Assembly (NCBI RefSeq): GCF_010730955.1
Contig: NZ_AP022578.1
Span: forward strand, 186,001 to 250,000
DNA from: Mycolicibacterium aubagnense
Lineage (GTDB): Bacteria; Actinomycetota; Actinomycetes; Mycobacteriales; Mycobacteriaceae
Length of the DNA: 64,000 nucleotides
Direction of reading: 5' to 3'
Shown here: positions 27,160 to 36,518 of the stretch, piece by piece
How positions within the stretch are numbered: position 1 is the stretch's first letter
Layout: every line of letters starts with the position of its first letter
Notes under the pieces: generated by a model
Told to the model about the DNA's origin: nothing
Databases searched by the model: none
What the model saw: the letters and a program-made list of their open reading frames with translations, nothing else
Program-made: the position numbers and the translations under genes

Positions 27160-28173
27160 TCAGCGTTGTGAGCGCCGGAACTCGCTCGGAGAGCGGCCGG
27201 TCCATCGTTTGAAGGCGTGTGAGAAGTTGGCCAGATCGCCGTATCCGAGCTCGGTGGCGATCTGGGTGGCCGACATTGATCGGGTGAGTAACAGCATCAT
27301 GGCGCTCTCGCGCAGACATGACTGGCGCAACTCGCCAAAGGAAGTGCCCTCTTCAGAGAGCCGACGCTTGAGTGTGCTGGTTGATATCGAGAGCTTGTCT
27401 GCGACCCACTGGCTACTTCGATGTCCGGGACTCGTCTCCAGCAAGCTTCTCACCTCCTCTGAAATGGATGTCGATCCGCTGCGCTGGTCGAGCGTACGCC
27501 TCAACTGGGCCACGGCGAGTCGATACGTGACGGGATCGGCGAACCGGCATACCTCATCGAGCGTGTCGACGGGAACGTGAAGGTAGGACATCGGTGCGTC
27601 AAAGAACAGGCGTCCGGCTAGCACCTCGTCGTTTTCGAGATCTGTCAGGCCGACCGGCGTCGGCCAGCTCAAGTGGAGTGTGACGATCGGCGCGTCACGA
27701 ACGAGCATGCCCAGCAGTCGCATCAACGCCGCCCCAGCGTATGTGAGGGCCAAGCAGTCCAGGGCACGATCGGTTGTATGTCCCCAGAGCCCTACGGTGA
27801 GGCCATGGTCGTTTGGATGGATCTGTGCGTTGATTGCCGTGGTGATCAACGGCAGATAGGTCAGCAACTCTACGATCTCGGCTACCGAGCCCGCGCTGAC
27901 GAGCGGAACACTCAACGGGCCGAAGGACGTCACCTGCGCCTGTCCGGCGAACGCAATCCCGAGCGCGGTTGCCCGGTCGACGTCTAGATCGGGGTACACC
28001 TCGCGAAACCACCGTAACGGGACCTGGATATCACGCTGAATCAGCGTCGCCTCGTCGGTTCCTTCGCGAGCCATGATGTTGCGAAGCCCCGCAACGGCAT
28101 CTGGTTCAAGTGCCTGGCTCTCGAGCATTTGCGCGAATGCGAGTGGGGGCACACCCCCGTCATTTCGATTCAC
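27160..28173 (-). CDS. AraC-family regulator of the CYP153 operon
   Basis: This 337-residue protein has an N-terminal arabinose-binding-regulator-like domain (residues about 25-215) and a C-terminal AraC double HTH (residues about 240-335, SATQIATELGYGDLANFSHAFKRWTG). It is divergent from the ferredoxin/P450/reductase operon with a 122-bp gap to the ferredoxin start. TTCACAA occurs twice there (28194-28200 and 28262-28268) and could be its binding half-sites. The architecture resembles VirS and the regulators of alkane P450 operons. It is likely an activator responding to the substrate (inference). Confidence 0.85.
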   Translation of the reverse strand: MNRNDGGVPPLAFAQMLESQALEPDAVAGLRNIMAREGTDEATLIQRDIQVPLRWFREVYPDLDVDRATALGIAFAGQAQVTSFGPLSVPLVSAGSVAEIVELLTYLPLITTAINAQIHPNDHGLTVGLWGHTTDRALDCLALTYAGAALMRLLGMLVRDAPIVTLHLSWPTPVGLTDLENDEVLAGRLFFDAPMSYLHVPVDTLDEVCRFADPVTYRLAVAQLRRTLDQRSGSTSISEEVRSLLETSPGHRSSQWVADKLSISTSTLKRRLSEEGTSFGELRQSCLRESAMMLLLTRSMSATQIATELGYGDLANFSHAFKRWTGRSPSEFRRSQR

Positions 28174-28295
28174 TGGCCGTCCCTCTGAGCCGAATTCACA
28201 AGTTCCTGATCCTGGAAACCATAGCTGTCGGCGCTCGCCTCGGACAATGTTGTTAACGAGTATTCACAATGAGGACAACGCGAGAGGAGTCGGTC

Positions 28296-28616
28296 ATGGC
28301 CGTTGTCACATTTGTCTCCCACGACGGCGAAAAGCACGGGGTGCCGCTCGAAGAAGGTCGGTCCCTGATGCAGGTTGCGACGAATAACGCGGTGCCTGGA
28401 ATTGACGGCGACTGTGGAGGCGAAGCGGCCTGCGGAACCTGCCACGTGATCGTTGACCAGCGATGGTCCGATCGGGTCGGCCTCTCCGGGGCAGATGAAG
28501 AGGAGATGCTCGTGATGAATCCCGAGCGTCAGCCGACCTCCCGGCTGTCCTGCCAGATGCAGGTCTCTGAGGCGTGGGACGGCTTGATCGTCCATCTGCC
28601 CGAGTTCCAGATGTAG
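28296..28616 (+). CDS. [2Fe-2S] ferredoxin, P450 redox partner
   Basis: ATG 28296 has GAGAGGAG upstream and gives 106 residues. The adrenodoxin/putidaredoxin-type cluster ligands Cys40, Cys46, Cys49 (DCGGEAACGTCH) and Cys86 are present. It shuttles electrons from the reductase at 30027 to the P450 at 28642. It is the first gene of the operon, 25 bp before the P450. Confidence 0.9.
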   Translation: MAVVTFVSHDGEKHGVPLEEGRSLMQVATNNAVPGIDGDCGGEAACGTCHVIVDQRWSDRVGLSGADEEEMLVMNPERQPTSRLSCQMQVSEAWDGLIVHLPEFQM

Positions 28617-28641
28617 CGACGAGAGAAACGGATAACGGGTA

Positions 28642-30030
28642 ATGAGGGTTTCTGAAGCAATCACCGAGAAAGTGCAGGCGACCATCCCGATGGACCTGCA
28701 GATTCAAGGTGCGCATCTGTATGACAAGACCCGGCGTTTGGTGACCGGAACAAACGGGAAAAAGCTCTTCGTCGAGACCCTCATCCCGCCGGTCGAGGAC
28801 GTCGAACTCGCCGACATCGACCTCAGCAACCCTTTCCTCTATCGTCAGGGACTCTGGCAGTCATACTACGAGCGTCTGCGTAACGAAGCCCCGGTCCACT
28901 ATCAGCCCAACAGTCCCTTCGGTCCGTTTTGGTCTGTCACGCGGCATGCCGACATCGTGGCCGTCGAAAAGAACCATGAGGTCTTCTCCTCCGAGCCGTT
29001 CATCGTCATCGGAGTCCCGCCTCGTTTCCTCGATATTGCGATGTTCATCGCGATGGACCCCCCAAAACACGACCGGCAGCGGGCTGCTGTTCAAGGGGTG
29101 GTCGCGCCGAAGAACCTGCGTGAGATGGAGGGGCTGATTCGCTCGCGCGTCCAGGAGGTGCTGGACAAACTACCCATAGATCAACCGTTCGACTGGGTGC
29201 AGAATGTATCGATCGAGCTGACCGCTCGGATGCTGGCGACGCTCCTGGATTTCCCATACGAGCAGCGTCGCAAGCTCGTCGAGTGGTCAGATCTGGCAAC
29301 CTCGATGGAACAAGCCAACGGCGGTCCCTCGGACCTTGACGAGATATTCCGCGGCATGCGCGACATGGCGCGAGGTCTCAGCGAGCATTGGCATGACAAG
29401 AAAGCCCGCACAGCTGCCGGGGAGCAGCCCGGCTTCGATTTGATCACCATGCTGCAGAGCGACGAGAGCACCAAGAACCTGATTGACCGCCCGATGGAGT
29501 TCCTGGGCAACTTGGTATTGCTGATAGTGGGGGGCAACGATACGACCCGCAATTCCATGAGTGGTGGTGTGTTAGCGCTGAATCAATTCCCTGAGCAGTT
29601 TGAGAAGTTGAAGGCGAATCCCGACCTGATCCCCAACATGAACTCGGAGATCATCCGCTGGCAAACCCCGCTCGCGTATATGCGCCGGATCGCTACGGCC
29701 GACACCGTGCTGAACGGGCAGTTCATCCGTAAGGGCGACAAGGTCGTGATGTGGTATGCCTCGGGCAACCGCGACGAGCGCGTATTCGATCGGCCTGACG
29801 ACTTCGTCATCGACCGCGCCAACGCCCGCAACCACATCTCCTTTGGTTTCGGCGTTCACCGCTGCATGGGCAACCGGTTGGCCGAACTGCAGTTGCGGAT
29901 CTTGTGGGAGGAGTTGCTTCCACGGTTCGAGAACATCGAGGTCGTCGGCGAGCCCGAGTACGTGCAGTCCAACTTCGTGAGGGGGATCAGCAAGCTGATG
30001 GTCCGGCTCACCTCGAAAGCTGCTACATGA
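28642..30030 (+). CDS. CYP153-like cytochrome P450
   Basis: The 462-residue protein has I-helix GGNDTTRNSM (about residue 297), the IIRWQTPL K-helix and heme loop FGFGVHRCMG with Cys408. FGPFWSVTRHADI, FIAMDPPKHDRQR and NLVLLIVGGNDTTRNSMSGG closely follow the CYP153 family, which hydroxylates terminal carbons of alkanes and related hydrophobic compounds. The N terminus is about 40 residues longer than in typical CYP153A proteins. It sits with its ferredoxin and reductase, and the stop overlaps the reductase start (ATGA). The substrate here is not known. Alkane, fatty-acid or side-chain oxidation are options. Confidence 0.9.
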   Translation: MRVSEAITEKVQATIPMDLQIQGAHLYDKTRRLVTGTNGKKLFVETLIPPVEDVELADIDLSNPFLYRQGLWQSYYERLRNEAPVHYQPNSPFGPFWSVTRHADIVAVEKNHEVFSSEPFIVIGVPPRFLDIAMFIAMDPPKHDRQRAAVQGVVAPKNLREMEGLIRSRVQEVLDKLPIDQPFDWVQNVSIELTARMLATLLDFPYEQRRKLVEWSDLATSMEQANGGPSDLDEIFRGMRDMARGLSEHWHDKKARTAAGEQPGFDLITMLQSDESTKNLIDRPMEFLGNLVLLIVGGNDTTRNSMSGGVLALNQFPEQFEKLKANPDLIPNMNSEIIRWQTPLAYMRRIATADTVLNGQFIRKGDKVVMWYASGNRDERVFDRPDDFVIDRANARNHISFGFGVHRCMGNRLAELQLRILWEELLPRFENIEVVGEPEYVQSNFVRGISKLMVRLTSKAAT

Positions 30031-31229
30031 CATTGGAGCGGGCAGTCATCGTCGGGGCCAGCCACGCTGGGGCCCAACTCACCACGAGTCTTCGCCAAGA
30101 TGGGTGGACTGGTGAGATCGTTCTCGTCGGCGAGGAGTCGGGGTTGCCATACCAGCGCCCTCCGCTATCGAAGGCCTACCTGGCCGACGCATGCACACTC
30201 GCTGAACTCGCGATTCGCAATTCGGATTTCTATGCCAAGCAGCGAATCCAACTGCTGGACGCGACGGTAACGGCGATCGACCGCTCGGCGGGTCAGGTCG
30301 TCCTAGATACCGGCGACGCACTGCCGTACGACAAGCTCGCGCTGTGTACGGGTGCCCGACCGCGTCGGCTCCCGACCCCGGGAGCCGACCTGTCCGGGGT
30401 GTGTTATCTACGTACTGCCGCGGATGTCGCGATGATCCGAGCGGTTACCAGCCCCGGGCGGCGGGCCGTGATCGTCGGCGGTGGGTACGTCGGAATGGAG
30501 GCGGCCGCCTCGTTGCGTGTGCTGGGGCTTGAGGTCACCGTGCTCGAAGCGACCGGTCGCGTCCTCGAACGGGTCACTGCCCCCGAGGTTTCGGCGTTCT
30601 TCGACCGGATCCACCGGGGGGAGGGCGTCAATATCCGGACGGGCGCGCAGGTCGAGGCCATGTCTGGCGACGGCAGGGTCCGCGAAGTGATCCTGGCCGG
30701 TGGGGAATCGATTCCCGCCGACCTGGTCATTGTCGGCATCGGCGTTCAGCCGAACACCGAGCTCGCCGCCACCGCGGGCCTGGTCGTCGACAACGGCGTC
30801 GTGATCGACGATCAGGCCCGCACCAGCGACCCCGGCATCGTGGCGGCCGGGGACTGCGCCAGCCACCACATGGCCCGTTACGGCCGTCGCATACGCCTGG
30901 AATCCGTGCCGAGCGCGGTCGAGCAGGCCAAAGTCGCCGCCGCGACCGTCTGCGGGAAGTCCAAGAAGATATCGGCGCTTCCATGGTTCTGGTCAGATCA
31001 ATACGACCTCAAGCTCCAGATCGCCGGTCTCAACACCGGATACGACGAGGTCGTGCTCAGCGGCGACCCGACCCGGGACCGTGACTTCACCTGCTTCTAC
31101 CTTCTTGCCGGCGAGCTCATCGCCGCCGACTGCATCAACCGCCCTCGTGACTTCATGTTTAGCAAGCGGGCGATTGCGCAGCAGGCCCCCGTCGGCCGGG
31201 CCGAGCTGATGCTCGCCAGCTCAGCCTGA
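30027..31229 (+). CDS. NAD(P)H-dependent ferredoxin reductase
   Basis: ATG 30027 overlaps the P450 stop and gives 400 residues. The FAD-binding VIVGASHAGAQL motif at the N terminus, the NAD-binding VIVGGGYVGMEAA segment near residue 150 and the DPGIVAAGDCA FAD motif near residue 275 define a putidaredoxin-reductase-type flavoprotein. With the ferredoxin it completes a three-component P450 system. Confidence 0.92.
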   Translation: MTLERAVIVGASHAGAQLTTSLRQDGWTGEIVLVGEESGLPYQRPPLSKAYLADACTLAELAIRNSDFYAKQRIQLLDATVTAIDRSAGQVVLDTGDALPYDKLALCTGARPRRLPTPGADLSGVCYLRTAADVAMIRAVTSPGRRAVIVGGGYVGMEAAASLRVLGLEVTVLEATGRVLERVTAPEVSAFFDRIHRGEGVNIRTGAQVEAMSGDGRVREVILAGGESIPADLVIVGIGVQPNTELAATAGLVVDNGVVIDDQARTSDPGIVAAGDCASHHMARYGRRIRLESVPSAVEQAKVAAATVCGKSKKISALPWFWSDQYDLKLQIAGLNTGYDEVVLSGDPTRDRDFTCFYLLAGELIAADCINRPRDFMFSKRAIAQQAPVGRAELMLASSA

Positions 31230-31446
31230 GGTGACGGTTGCGTGAGCGATGGGTACGCCGACGGCACGTCTCGTGTCTCGGAAGGGAACGTCAGACACTA
31301 CGGCCATGCAGCTCTGCTGGGAAAGGGGGCGCTAACGGCTGCCGGCGATCGATCTGGCGCTAAAGCAGCACATCCGGGTGTAGTGGACGTTTGCGAGCTA
31401 GCAACTATGCGGATTTCGTGGACAAGACATCGTATGAAGTCGATGC

Positions 31447-31469
31447 CTGTTCTGTTCTGTTCTGTTCTG
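31447..31469 (+). repeat. CTGTT tandem repeat (four copies)
   Basis: Four perfect CTGTT units followed by CTG lie 25 bp before the chosen SCP2 start. A five-base unit changes frame on slippage, so upstream in-frame starts could switch. Nothing else was recognised in the 264-bp gap 31230-31493. Confidence 0.7.
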
Positions 31470-31493
31470 ACAATGAGGTTGGGGAGGTTGACG

Positions 31494-31904
31494 GTGGCGG
31501 TGTTTAGGGACGAGGACGAGGTCTATGCCTTTTTGGGTGGGATCTTTCTGCGGGGTTTGGAGAAGGAGGGACTGGCGGACAAGCTCGCGAACTCGGGTGT
31601 GGTGTTGCGGGTGCATTACACCGATCCGACCGCGGTTGTGACGGTGGATATGCCGAACAAAGTGGTGGAGACCGGAGCGGCCAGTACCGCTGTGCCCAAC
31701 GTGGAGTTGTTCATGTCGGCGGACACCGGGAACAAGTTCTGGCTGGGCAAGGTAAACCTGACGATGGCGATGGCCAAGGGAACGGTGCGCGCGAAGGGCC
31801 CGGTCCCGAAGTTGGTTAAGTTGATCCCGCAGGCCAAGAACCTGTTCCCGGAGTACCGGTTGATGCTGCAGAGCCAGAATCGGCAGGACCTCATCGATGC
31901 GTGA
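31494..31904 (+). CDS. SCP2-type sterol/lipid-binding protein
   Basis: GTG 31494, preceded by GGGGAGG, gives 136 residues. Longer in-frame starts exist at 31473 and 31242. The alternation of strands (VVLRVHYTDPTAVVTVDM), the D-T-G-N-K-F segment and a C-terminal LVKLIPQAKNLFPEY match SCP2 domains, which bind hydrophobic acyl or sterol ligands. It lies between the P450 system and FadD, suggesting it presents a lipid substrate to them (inference). Confidence 0.75.
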   Translation: MAVFRDEDEVYAFLGGIFLRGLEKEGLADKLANSGVVLRVHYTDPTAVVTVDMPNKVVETGAASTAVPNVELFMSADTGNKFWLGKVNLTMAMAKGTVRAKGPVPKLVKLIPQAKNLFPEYRLMLQSQNRQDLIDA

Positions 31905-31940
31905 TCGGCGCTTCACCGCGGGTTGCAGGGCGGGTGTGCG

Positions 31941-33569
31941 ATGAAGAGCACGATGCAGGATGTTCCGTTGACGGTGGCCGGGATCGTGGCCCATGCTTCA
32001 GGGGTCCATGGCGATCGCGAGGTGCTGACCGCGCGCGGACCCGGGCAGATCTCTGGAGTGTCCTATCGCGAGGTGGCCCAGCGTGCGGCACGGCTGGCGA
32101 ATGCCTTGCGCGAGATCGGCATTCGTGGAGATGAGCGTGTAGCGACGTTGCAGTGGAGCAACCAGGAGCATCTGGACTGTTACGCGGCGGTGCCGTCGAT
32201 GGGCGCGGTGCTGCATACGTTGAACCTGCGGCTGCCGCCGGAACAGCTGACGTGGATCGCCAATCATGCCGAGGATCGGGTGATCATCGTTGACGGTACG
32301 GTGCTGGGCCTGTTGGCGGCGTCATTGCCGTCGATGAACTCGGTGCACACCGTGTTGGTGACCGGCACCGGCGATCTTGGCGCGGTGCAGGGCTGCGGAA
32401 AGGACGTCCTTCGGTACGACGATGTGGTGGCCGCCCAGTCGAGTACGTTCGACTGGCCCGATGTCGACGAGCAGTCGGCTGCAGCGATGTGCTATACGAG
32501 CGGTACCACCGGGCACCCGAAAGGTGTTGTCTACAGTCATCGTTCGACGTGGTTGCATTCTCAGGCGGCGTGCACGTCGAATGCCTTGGGCATCGGTCAT
32601 GACGACACGGTGTTGGCGATCGTTCCGATGTTCCACGCCAATGCCTGGGGGTTGCCGTATGCGGCGATGATGGCCGGCGCGCAGCTTCTGCTGCCTGACC
32701 GTTTCCTGCAGGCGGGGCCTTTGGTGGAGATGATCGAGGCGGCACGACCCACGATGGCGGGCGCCGTGCCGACGATCTGGACCGATGTTCTGCACTACCT
32801 GCGCGACAATCCCGGCCGCGACGTGAGTTCGCTGAAGATGGTGGCCTGCGGTGGTTCGGCGGTCCCGCGGTCGTTGATGACCGCGTATGACGAACTGGGC
32901 ATCCGCATTGTGCAGGCCTGGGGGATGACCGAGACTTCCCCGCTGGCTGCGGTCGCTCTGCCGCGGAGTTCTGATACCCCGGAGAGGTCGCTTCACCTGC
33001 GCGGAACCCAGGGCCGGGTGGTGGCCGGTGTGCAGGCCCGCATCGTCGATGACACCGGTGCGGAACAGCCCTGGGACGGACAGTCGGTCGGGGAGATTCA
33101 GATTCGCGGCCCCTGGATCACCGGGTCCTATTACGAGCAGGACAGTCCAGCGGTGTCGCCGGACGGGTGGTTGTGCACCGGGGACGTCGGGACGATCAGC
33201 GCGGACGCGTTCATCACGCTCACCGACCGTGCCAAGGACGTCATCAAGTCTGGAGGGGAGTGGATTTCCTCGGTGGAACTGGAGAACGAATTGGCCGCTC
33301 ATCCTGCGGTACGCACCGCCACGGTGATCGGGGTGCCCGACGACAAGTGGCAGGAACGACCACTGGCAGTGGTCGTCCTGGCTGCCGACCGCACCGCCAC
33401 CGCCGCGGAGTTAACCGGATTTCTGCGTGCGCGGGTGGCCAAGTGGTGGCTACCGGAACGGTGGGCATTCGTCACCGACATTCCGCTGACCTCTACCGGC
33501 AAGTTCGACAAGAAAAAGCTGCGCCGCCAGCACTCCGACGGTGACCTCGCCGTCGAGACGCTGGCGTGA
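31941..33569 (+). CDS. Fatty acyl-CoA synthetase (FadD-type), full length
   Basis: ATG 31941 gives 542 residues. The ATP-binding P-loop [11 protein letters not shown] (residues about 184-194), the WGMTETSP motif, the TGDVG hinge region and the C-terminal lysine region ([11 protein letters not shown]) are present, so acid activation by ATP and CoA is expected. It resembles the FadD13 branch in being associated with ADH and BVMO genes. A shortened paralogue lies at 49440. It is in line with SCP2 and ADH genes, with short gaps. Confidence 0.92.
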   Translation: MKSTMQDVPLTVAGIVAHASGVHGDREVLTARGPGQISGVSYREVAQRAARLANALREIGIRGDERVATLQWSNQEHLDCYAAVPSMGAVLHTLNLRLPPEQLTWIANHAEDRVIIVDGTVLGLLAASLPSMNSVHTVLVTGTGDLGAVQGCGKDVLRYDDVVAAQSSTFDWPDVDEQSAAAMCYTSGTTGHPKGVVYSHRSTWLHSQAACTSNALGIGHDDTVLAIVPMFHANAWGLPYAAMMAGAQLLLPDRFLQAGPLVEMIEAARPTMAGAVPTIWTDVLHYLRDNPGRDVSSLKMVACGGSAVPRSLMTAYDELGIRIVQAWGMTETSPLAAVALPRSSDTPERSLHLRGTQGRVVAGVQARIVDDTGAEQPWDGQSVGEIQIRGPWITGSYYEQDSPAVSPDGWLCTGDVGTISADAFITLTDRAKDVIKSGGEWISSVELENELAAHPAVRTATVIGVPDDKWQERPLAVVVLAADRTATAAELTGFLRARVAKWWLPERWAFVTDIPLTSTGKFDKKKLRRQHSDGDLAVETLA

Positions 33570-33615
33570 ATCATCAATCCACTGCGACCGAAACACTGAC
33601 GTTAAGGAGACACAT

Positions 33616-34722
33616 ATGAAGACACGTGCTGCCGTGCTGTGGGGCCTGGGAGAAAAGTGGGAAGTCGAGGACATCGAGTTGGATCCTCCCGGCCCCGATG
33701 AAGTGCTCGTCCAGCTGACCGCGACCGGGTTGTGCCATTCCGATGAGCACCTCGTGACCGGCGACCTGCCCATTCCGCTGCCCGTCGTCGGTGGCCACGA
33801 GGGTGCCGGCACCGTGGTCGAAGTGGGTGCGGGGGTCGATAACGTCGCCGAGGGCGATTCGGTGATCCTGACGTTCCTGCCGTCGTGTGGGCACTGTTCC
33901 TATTGCGCGCGGGGGATGGGGAACATGTGCGAACTAGGCGCGGCGCTCATGATGGGACCCCAGATCGACGGCACTTACCGTTTCCATGCCCGGGGTGAGG
34001 ACGTCGGCCAGATGTGCCTGCTGGGCACGTTCTCGGAATACACCGTGGTCCCCAAGGCGTCTCTGGTCAAAATCGACCAGGGGACACCGCTGGACAAGGC
34101 GGCGTTGATCGGGTGTGGTGTGACGACCGGGTACGGGTCGGCGGTGCGCACCGGTGAGGTGCGTGCCGGGGATACCGTGGTGGTGATCGGAGCCGGTGGC
34201 ATCGGCATGAATGCGATTCAGGGTGCCCGCATCGCGGGCGCGTTGAACATCGTGGCTGTCGATCCGGTGGCGTTCAAGCGTGAACAAGCCGGCGGTTTCG
34301 GTGCGACGCATGCCGTTGGCACGGTCGATGAGGCCTGGTCACTGATCAGTGACATCACCCGCGGCAAACTCGCCGATGTCTGCGTCTTGACCACCGATGT
34401 CGCCGAAGGGTCCTACATCGGCGAAGCGCTGTCCTTGGTCGGTAAACGCGGCCGTGTGGTCGTTACCGCGATCGGGCACCCCGAAGACACCTCGATGTCG
34501 GGTTCACTGCTGGAATTAACGCTGTATGAAAAGCAGATCCGCGGCGCTCTGTACGGCTCGTCGAACGCCGCCCACGACATCCCGCGGCTCGTCGAACTGT
34601 ATAACGCCGGACACCTCAAGCTCGATGAGCTGATCACCCGCGAGTACACCCTCGATCAGATCAACGAAGGCTACGCGGATATGCGATCGGGCCGCAACAT
34701 CCGAGGACTCATCCGATTCTGA
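33616..34722 (+). CDS. NDMA-dependent zinc alcohol dehydrogenase
   Basis: ATG 33616 has TAAGGAG upstream and gives 368 residues. Catalytic zinc ligands Cys40 and His61, structural zinc cysteines 91, 94, 97 and 105, and the VVVIGAGGIGMNAIQGA NAD motif are visible. It resembles mycobacterial AdhD/NDMA-type enzymes, in which mycofactocin is thought to re-oxidise bound NADH. It would oxidise the alcohol made by the P450. The 277-bp gap to the next gene shows no clear feature. Confidence 0.9.
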   Translation: MKTRAAVLWGLGEKWEVEDIELDPPGPDEVLVQLTATGLCHSDEHLVTGDLPIPLPVVGGHEGAGTVVEVGAGVDNVAEGDSVILTFLPSCGHCSYCARGMGNMCELGAALMMGPQIDGTYRFHARGEDVGQMCLLGTFSEYTVVPKASLVKIDQGTPLDKAALIGCGVTTGYGSAVRTGEVRAGDTVVVIGAGGIGMNAIQGARIAGALNIVAVDPVAFKREQAGGFGATHAVGTVDEAWSLISDITRGKLADVCVLTTDVAEGSYIGEALSLVGKRGRVVVTAIGHPEDTSMSGSLLELTLYEKQIRGALYGSSNAAHDIPRLVELYNAGHLKLDELITREYTLDQINEGYADMRSGRNIRGLIRF

Positions 34723-34999
34723 TAAGGCAGCCGAAGCGCGGGAGCGCGACCCCGGGAGCAAGCGAGCTGAGTACAACGGTTGAGTGCTGCGCGTCTGTGG
34801 CTCTTACCGTCGAAGTGTTGATGCAGGACTAGCGATCGAAAGTCAATGTGCCCCATCGCCATAGGCGGTCGAGATGCGCGGCTGAGGTTGGCTGCGGTCA
34901 CGCGTGTTGGTGTTGGCACCTACTGTCAGCCGGGAAGCCGTGATGAAACGTAGCTTTTGACGAGTCTCAACAGTGCTACTGACAAGAGAGGAAGCGGCG

Positions 35000-36100
35000 A
35001 TGACGAAGATTCAAATTCCCTATCCCCATAGGAGGGGAGGGCACTGTGGTTCCGGTGCGCTTCGTGACCTTACTGAATGGGCCCAACTCGGATGGGGGAC
35101 AGAAGCACTCAGTGAAGGATTGGTCTTCACCCTCGGCGGAGCCTTGGACTTCTCGTACGTCCGCTCTACGCAGTTGTTCCCCCAGGTGTACCTGGTAGGA
35201 CGCGGAAGCGACCTGGAACAAGATTACCTCACCCGTATTGGCGCAACATTCATTGTGCAATCGACCGATGACCCAGACGTGGGATGGGCATTTGTGGCCG
35301 ACGAAATCGACAAAGGTCGACCCGTCATGGTCTGGGCTGACATCGGCGAACTCCCCTACCTGCGCGTCCGATTGCACATGAGCCGTCACGACATCGTCAT
35401 CACCGGATACGATGACGAACAACAGGTCGCCTATGTGGTCGATAATGACCGCGACACAACCCAGACGGTGGCCTACGACGACCTACGCCGGGCGCGGTCC
35501 TCGGTCGGGTTTCCCACACCTACCCGGCACACCACCTATCACGTCGACTGGCCAGAACGAATGCCCGACCTCAGGTCGATCGCGGCCGATGCACTCGCCG
35601 CGAGCGCAGCGTTCATGCGCGGCGGTGCCGCAGGTGCGCCGCTACTGCGCATCGAGGCAGCTGAAGTAGAATCTTCCGGTTTGAAAGGTGTGCAGGACTT
35701 CGCCGATGACGTAAGGCATTGGCCAACGCTATTCGATGACGATGCCCTGACCGCGGCCTTGTTCGGGCTCGGGGCATTCATCGAGAAAGCCGGCACCGGC
35801 GGCGGGCTCTTTCGTACGTTGCAGGCGCAAGGTTGCCAAAACATCGCCGACCTCCTACATGACGCCGCGGCCGCCGAAGCGGCGGCCGCGGCCCGACATG
35901 CTTCCCAAGCGTGGTCTACGCTTGCGGCCGCAGCCACGGATGCCGGCACATCGCTACGGAGTCGTAGTCTAGCTGCGGCCAAAGTCGCCGCGACGATCCC
36001 GGACGCCGAAACGCGCCTCGTCGAAGCCCTCGAAACGGCCAGTCGATCCGTTGGCACTGTCGGTACCGGCATCGAAGCTCATCTGAAAGGCCATCTGTGA
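35000..36100 (+). CDS. BtrH/DUF4872-family protein
   Basis: ATG 35000 has GAGAGGAAG upstream and gives 366 residues. The N-terminal GGHCGSGALRDL (Cys16) is the BtrH_N signature. In butirosin BtrH this family acts as an acyl transferase on a carrier-bound acyl group. The middle (HDIVITGYDDEQQ, VDNDRD) fits a papain-like fold with a His, and residues 190-366 form an alanine-rich helical DUF4872 region. It overlaps the following broken transglutaminase-like gene (GTGA), so the pair was translationally coupled. A truncated homologue with the same start region is at 51996. Substrate and reaction are unknown. Confidence 0.75.
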   Translation: MTKIQIPYPHRRGGHCGSGALRDLTEWAQLGWGTEALSEGLVFTLGGALDFSYVRSTQLFPQVYLVGRGSDLEQDYLTRIGATFIVQSTDDPDVGWAFVADEIDKGRPVMVWADIGELPYLRVRLHMSRHDIVITGYDDEQQVAYVVDNDRDTTQTVAYDDLRRARSSVGFPTPTRHTTYHVDWPERMPDLRSIAADALAASAAFMRGGAAGAPLLRIEAAEVESSGLKGVQDFADDVRHWPTLFDDDALTAALFGLGAFIEKAGTGGGLFRTLQAQGCQNIADLLHDAAAAEAAAAARHASQAWSTLAAAATDAGTSLRSRSLAAAKVAATIPDAETRLVEALETASRSVGTVGTGIEAHLKGHL

Positions 36101-36393
36101 GTGGCACTTCAAACCAATCGAGTTTCCTGAAGACTACTGGTTTCTCGATTGGCAGCATGACGATGTTCAGCGCTTCGCCCAGAACGCGGTCGGTGACGTT
36201 CGTGACCCTTGTGCAGAAGGCGAGGTTGACCGTCACCGCTGTGGGGGACAGGATTTGGTATGACCCTTATAGCACCGACGACGACCCCGAGCATTATCGG
36301 GCTGAGCTATGCGGCGACAGCGTCGAGGGCCTATTGCGGGGCCGGACCAAATGGCTGATAGTGACGGAACTGGAAGGTGTACCGCAGCGATGA
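36097..36393 (+). pseudogene. Transglutaminase-like gene, frameshifted and truncated
   Basis: The first third is readable in a +2 frame (PIEFPEDYWFLDWQHDDVQ) and then in the annotated frame as RIWYDPYSTDDDPEHYRAEL. Both match the intact protein at 48772 (FLDWQHESVRD, SIWYDPYTVTDDPHAYRA). The catalytic cysteine part is lost. It overlaps the BtrH gene, mirroring a conserved pairing. A gap of about 125 bp to the next gene has no other feature. Confidence 0.7.
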
Positions 36394-36518
36394 TCTCGGC
36401 GGGCTAACGAGTCCTTTACATACTGTCTTCCGGCGATCAGCCCAGCCGACGTCGGCGCAATTCTTCAGTCGCATGGTGGTCCATGCGACTGCGTGGTCCT
36501 ATCTAGGAGGATTTCGTC

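Noticed and set aside
31260..31320. GTGTCT...AGACAC hairpin after the ferredoxin reductase as terminator
   Set aside because: The stem is only 6 bp with a long loop and no U-run, so it could be chance.
32322..33302. 326-codon open frame opposite FadD
   Set aside because: Arg/His/Gly-rich antisense frame with no motif. The + strand frame has all acyl-CoA synthetase motifs.
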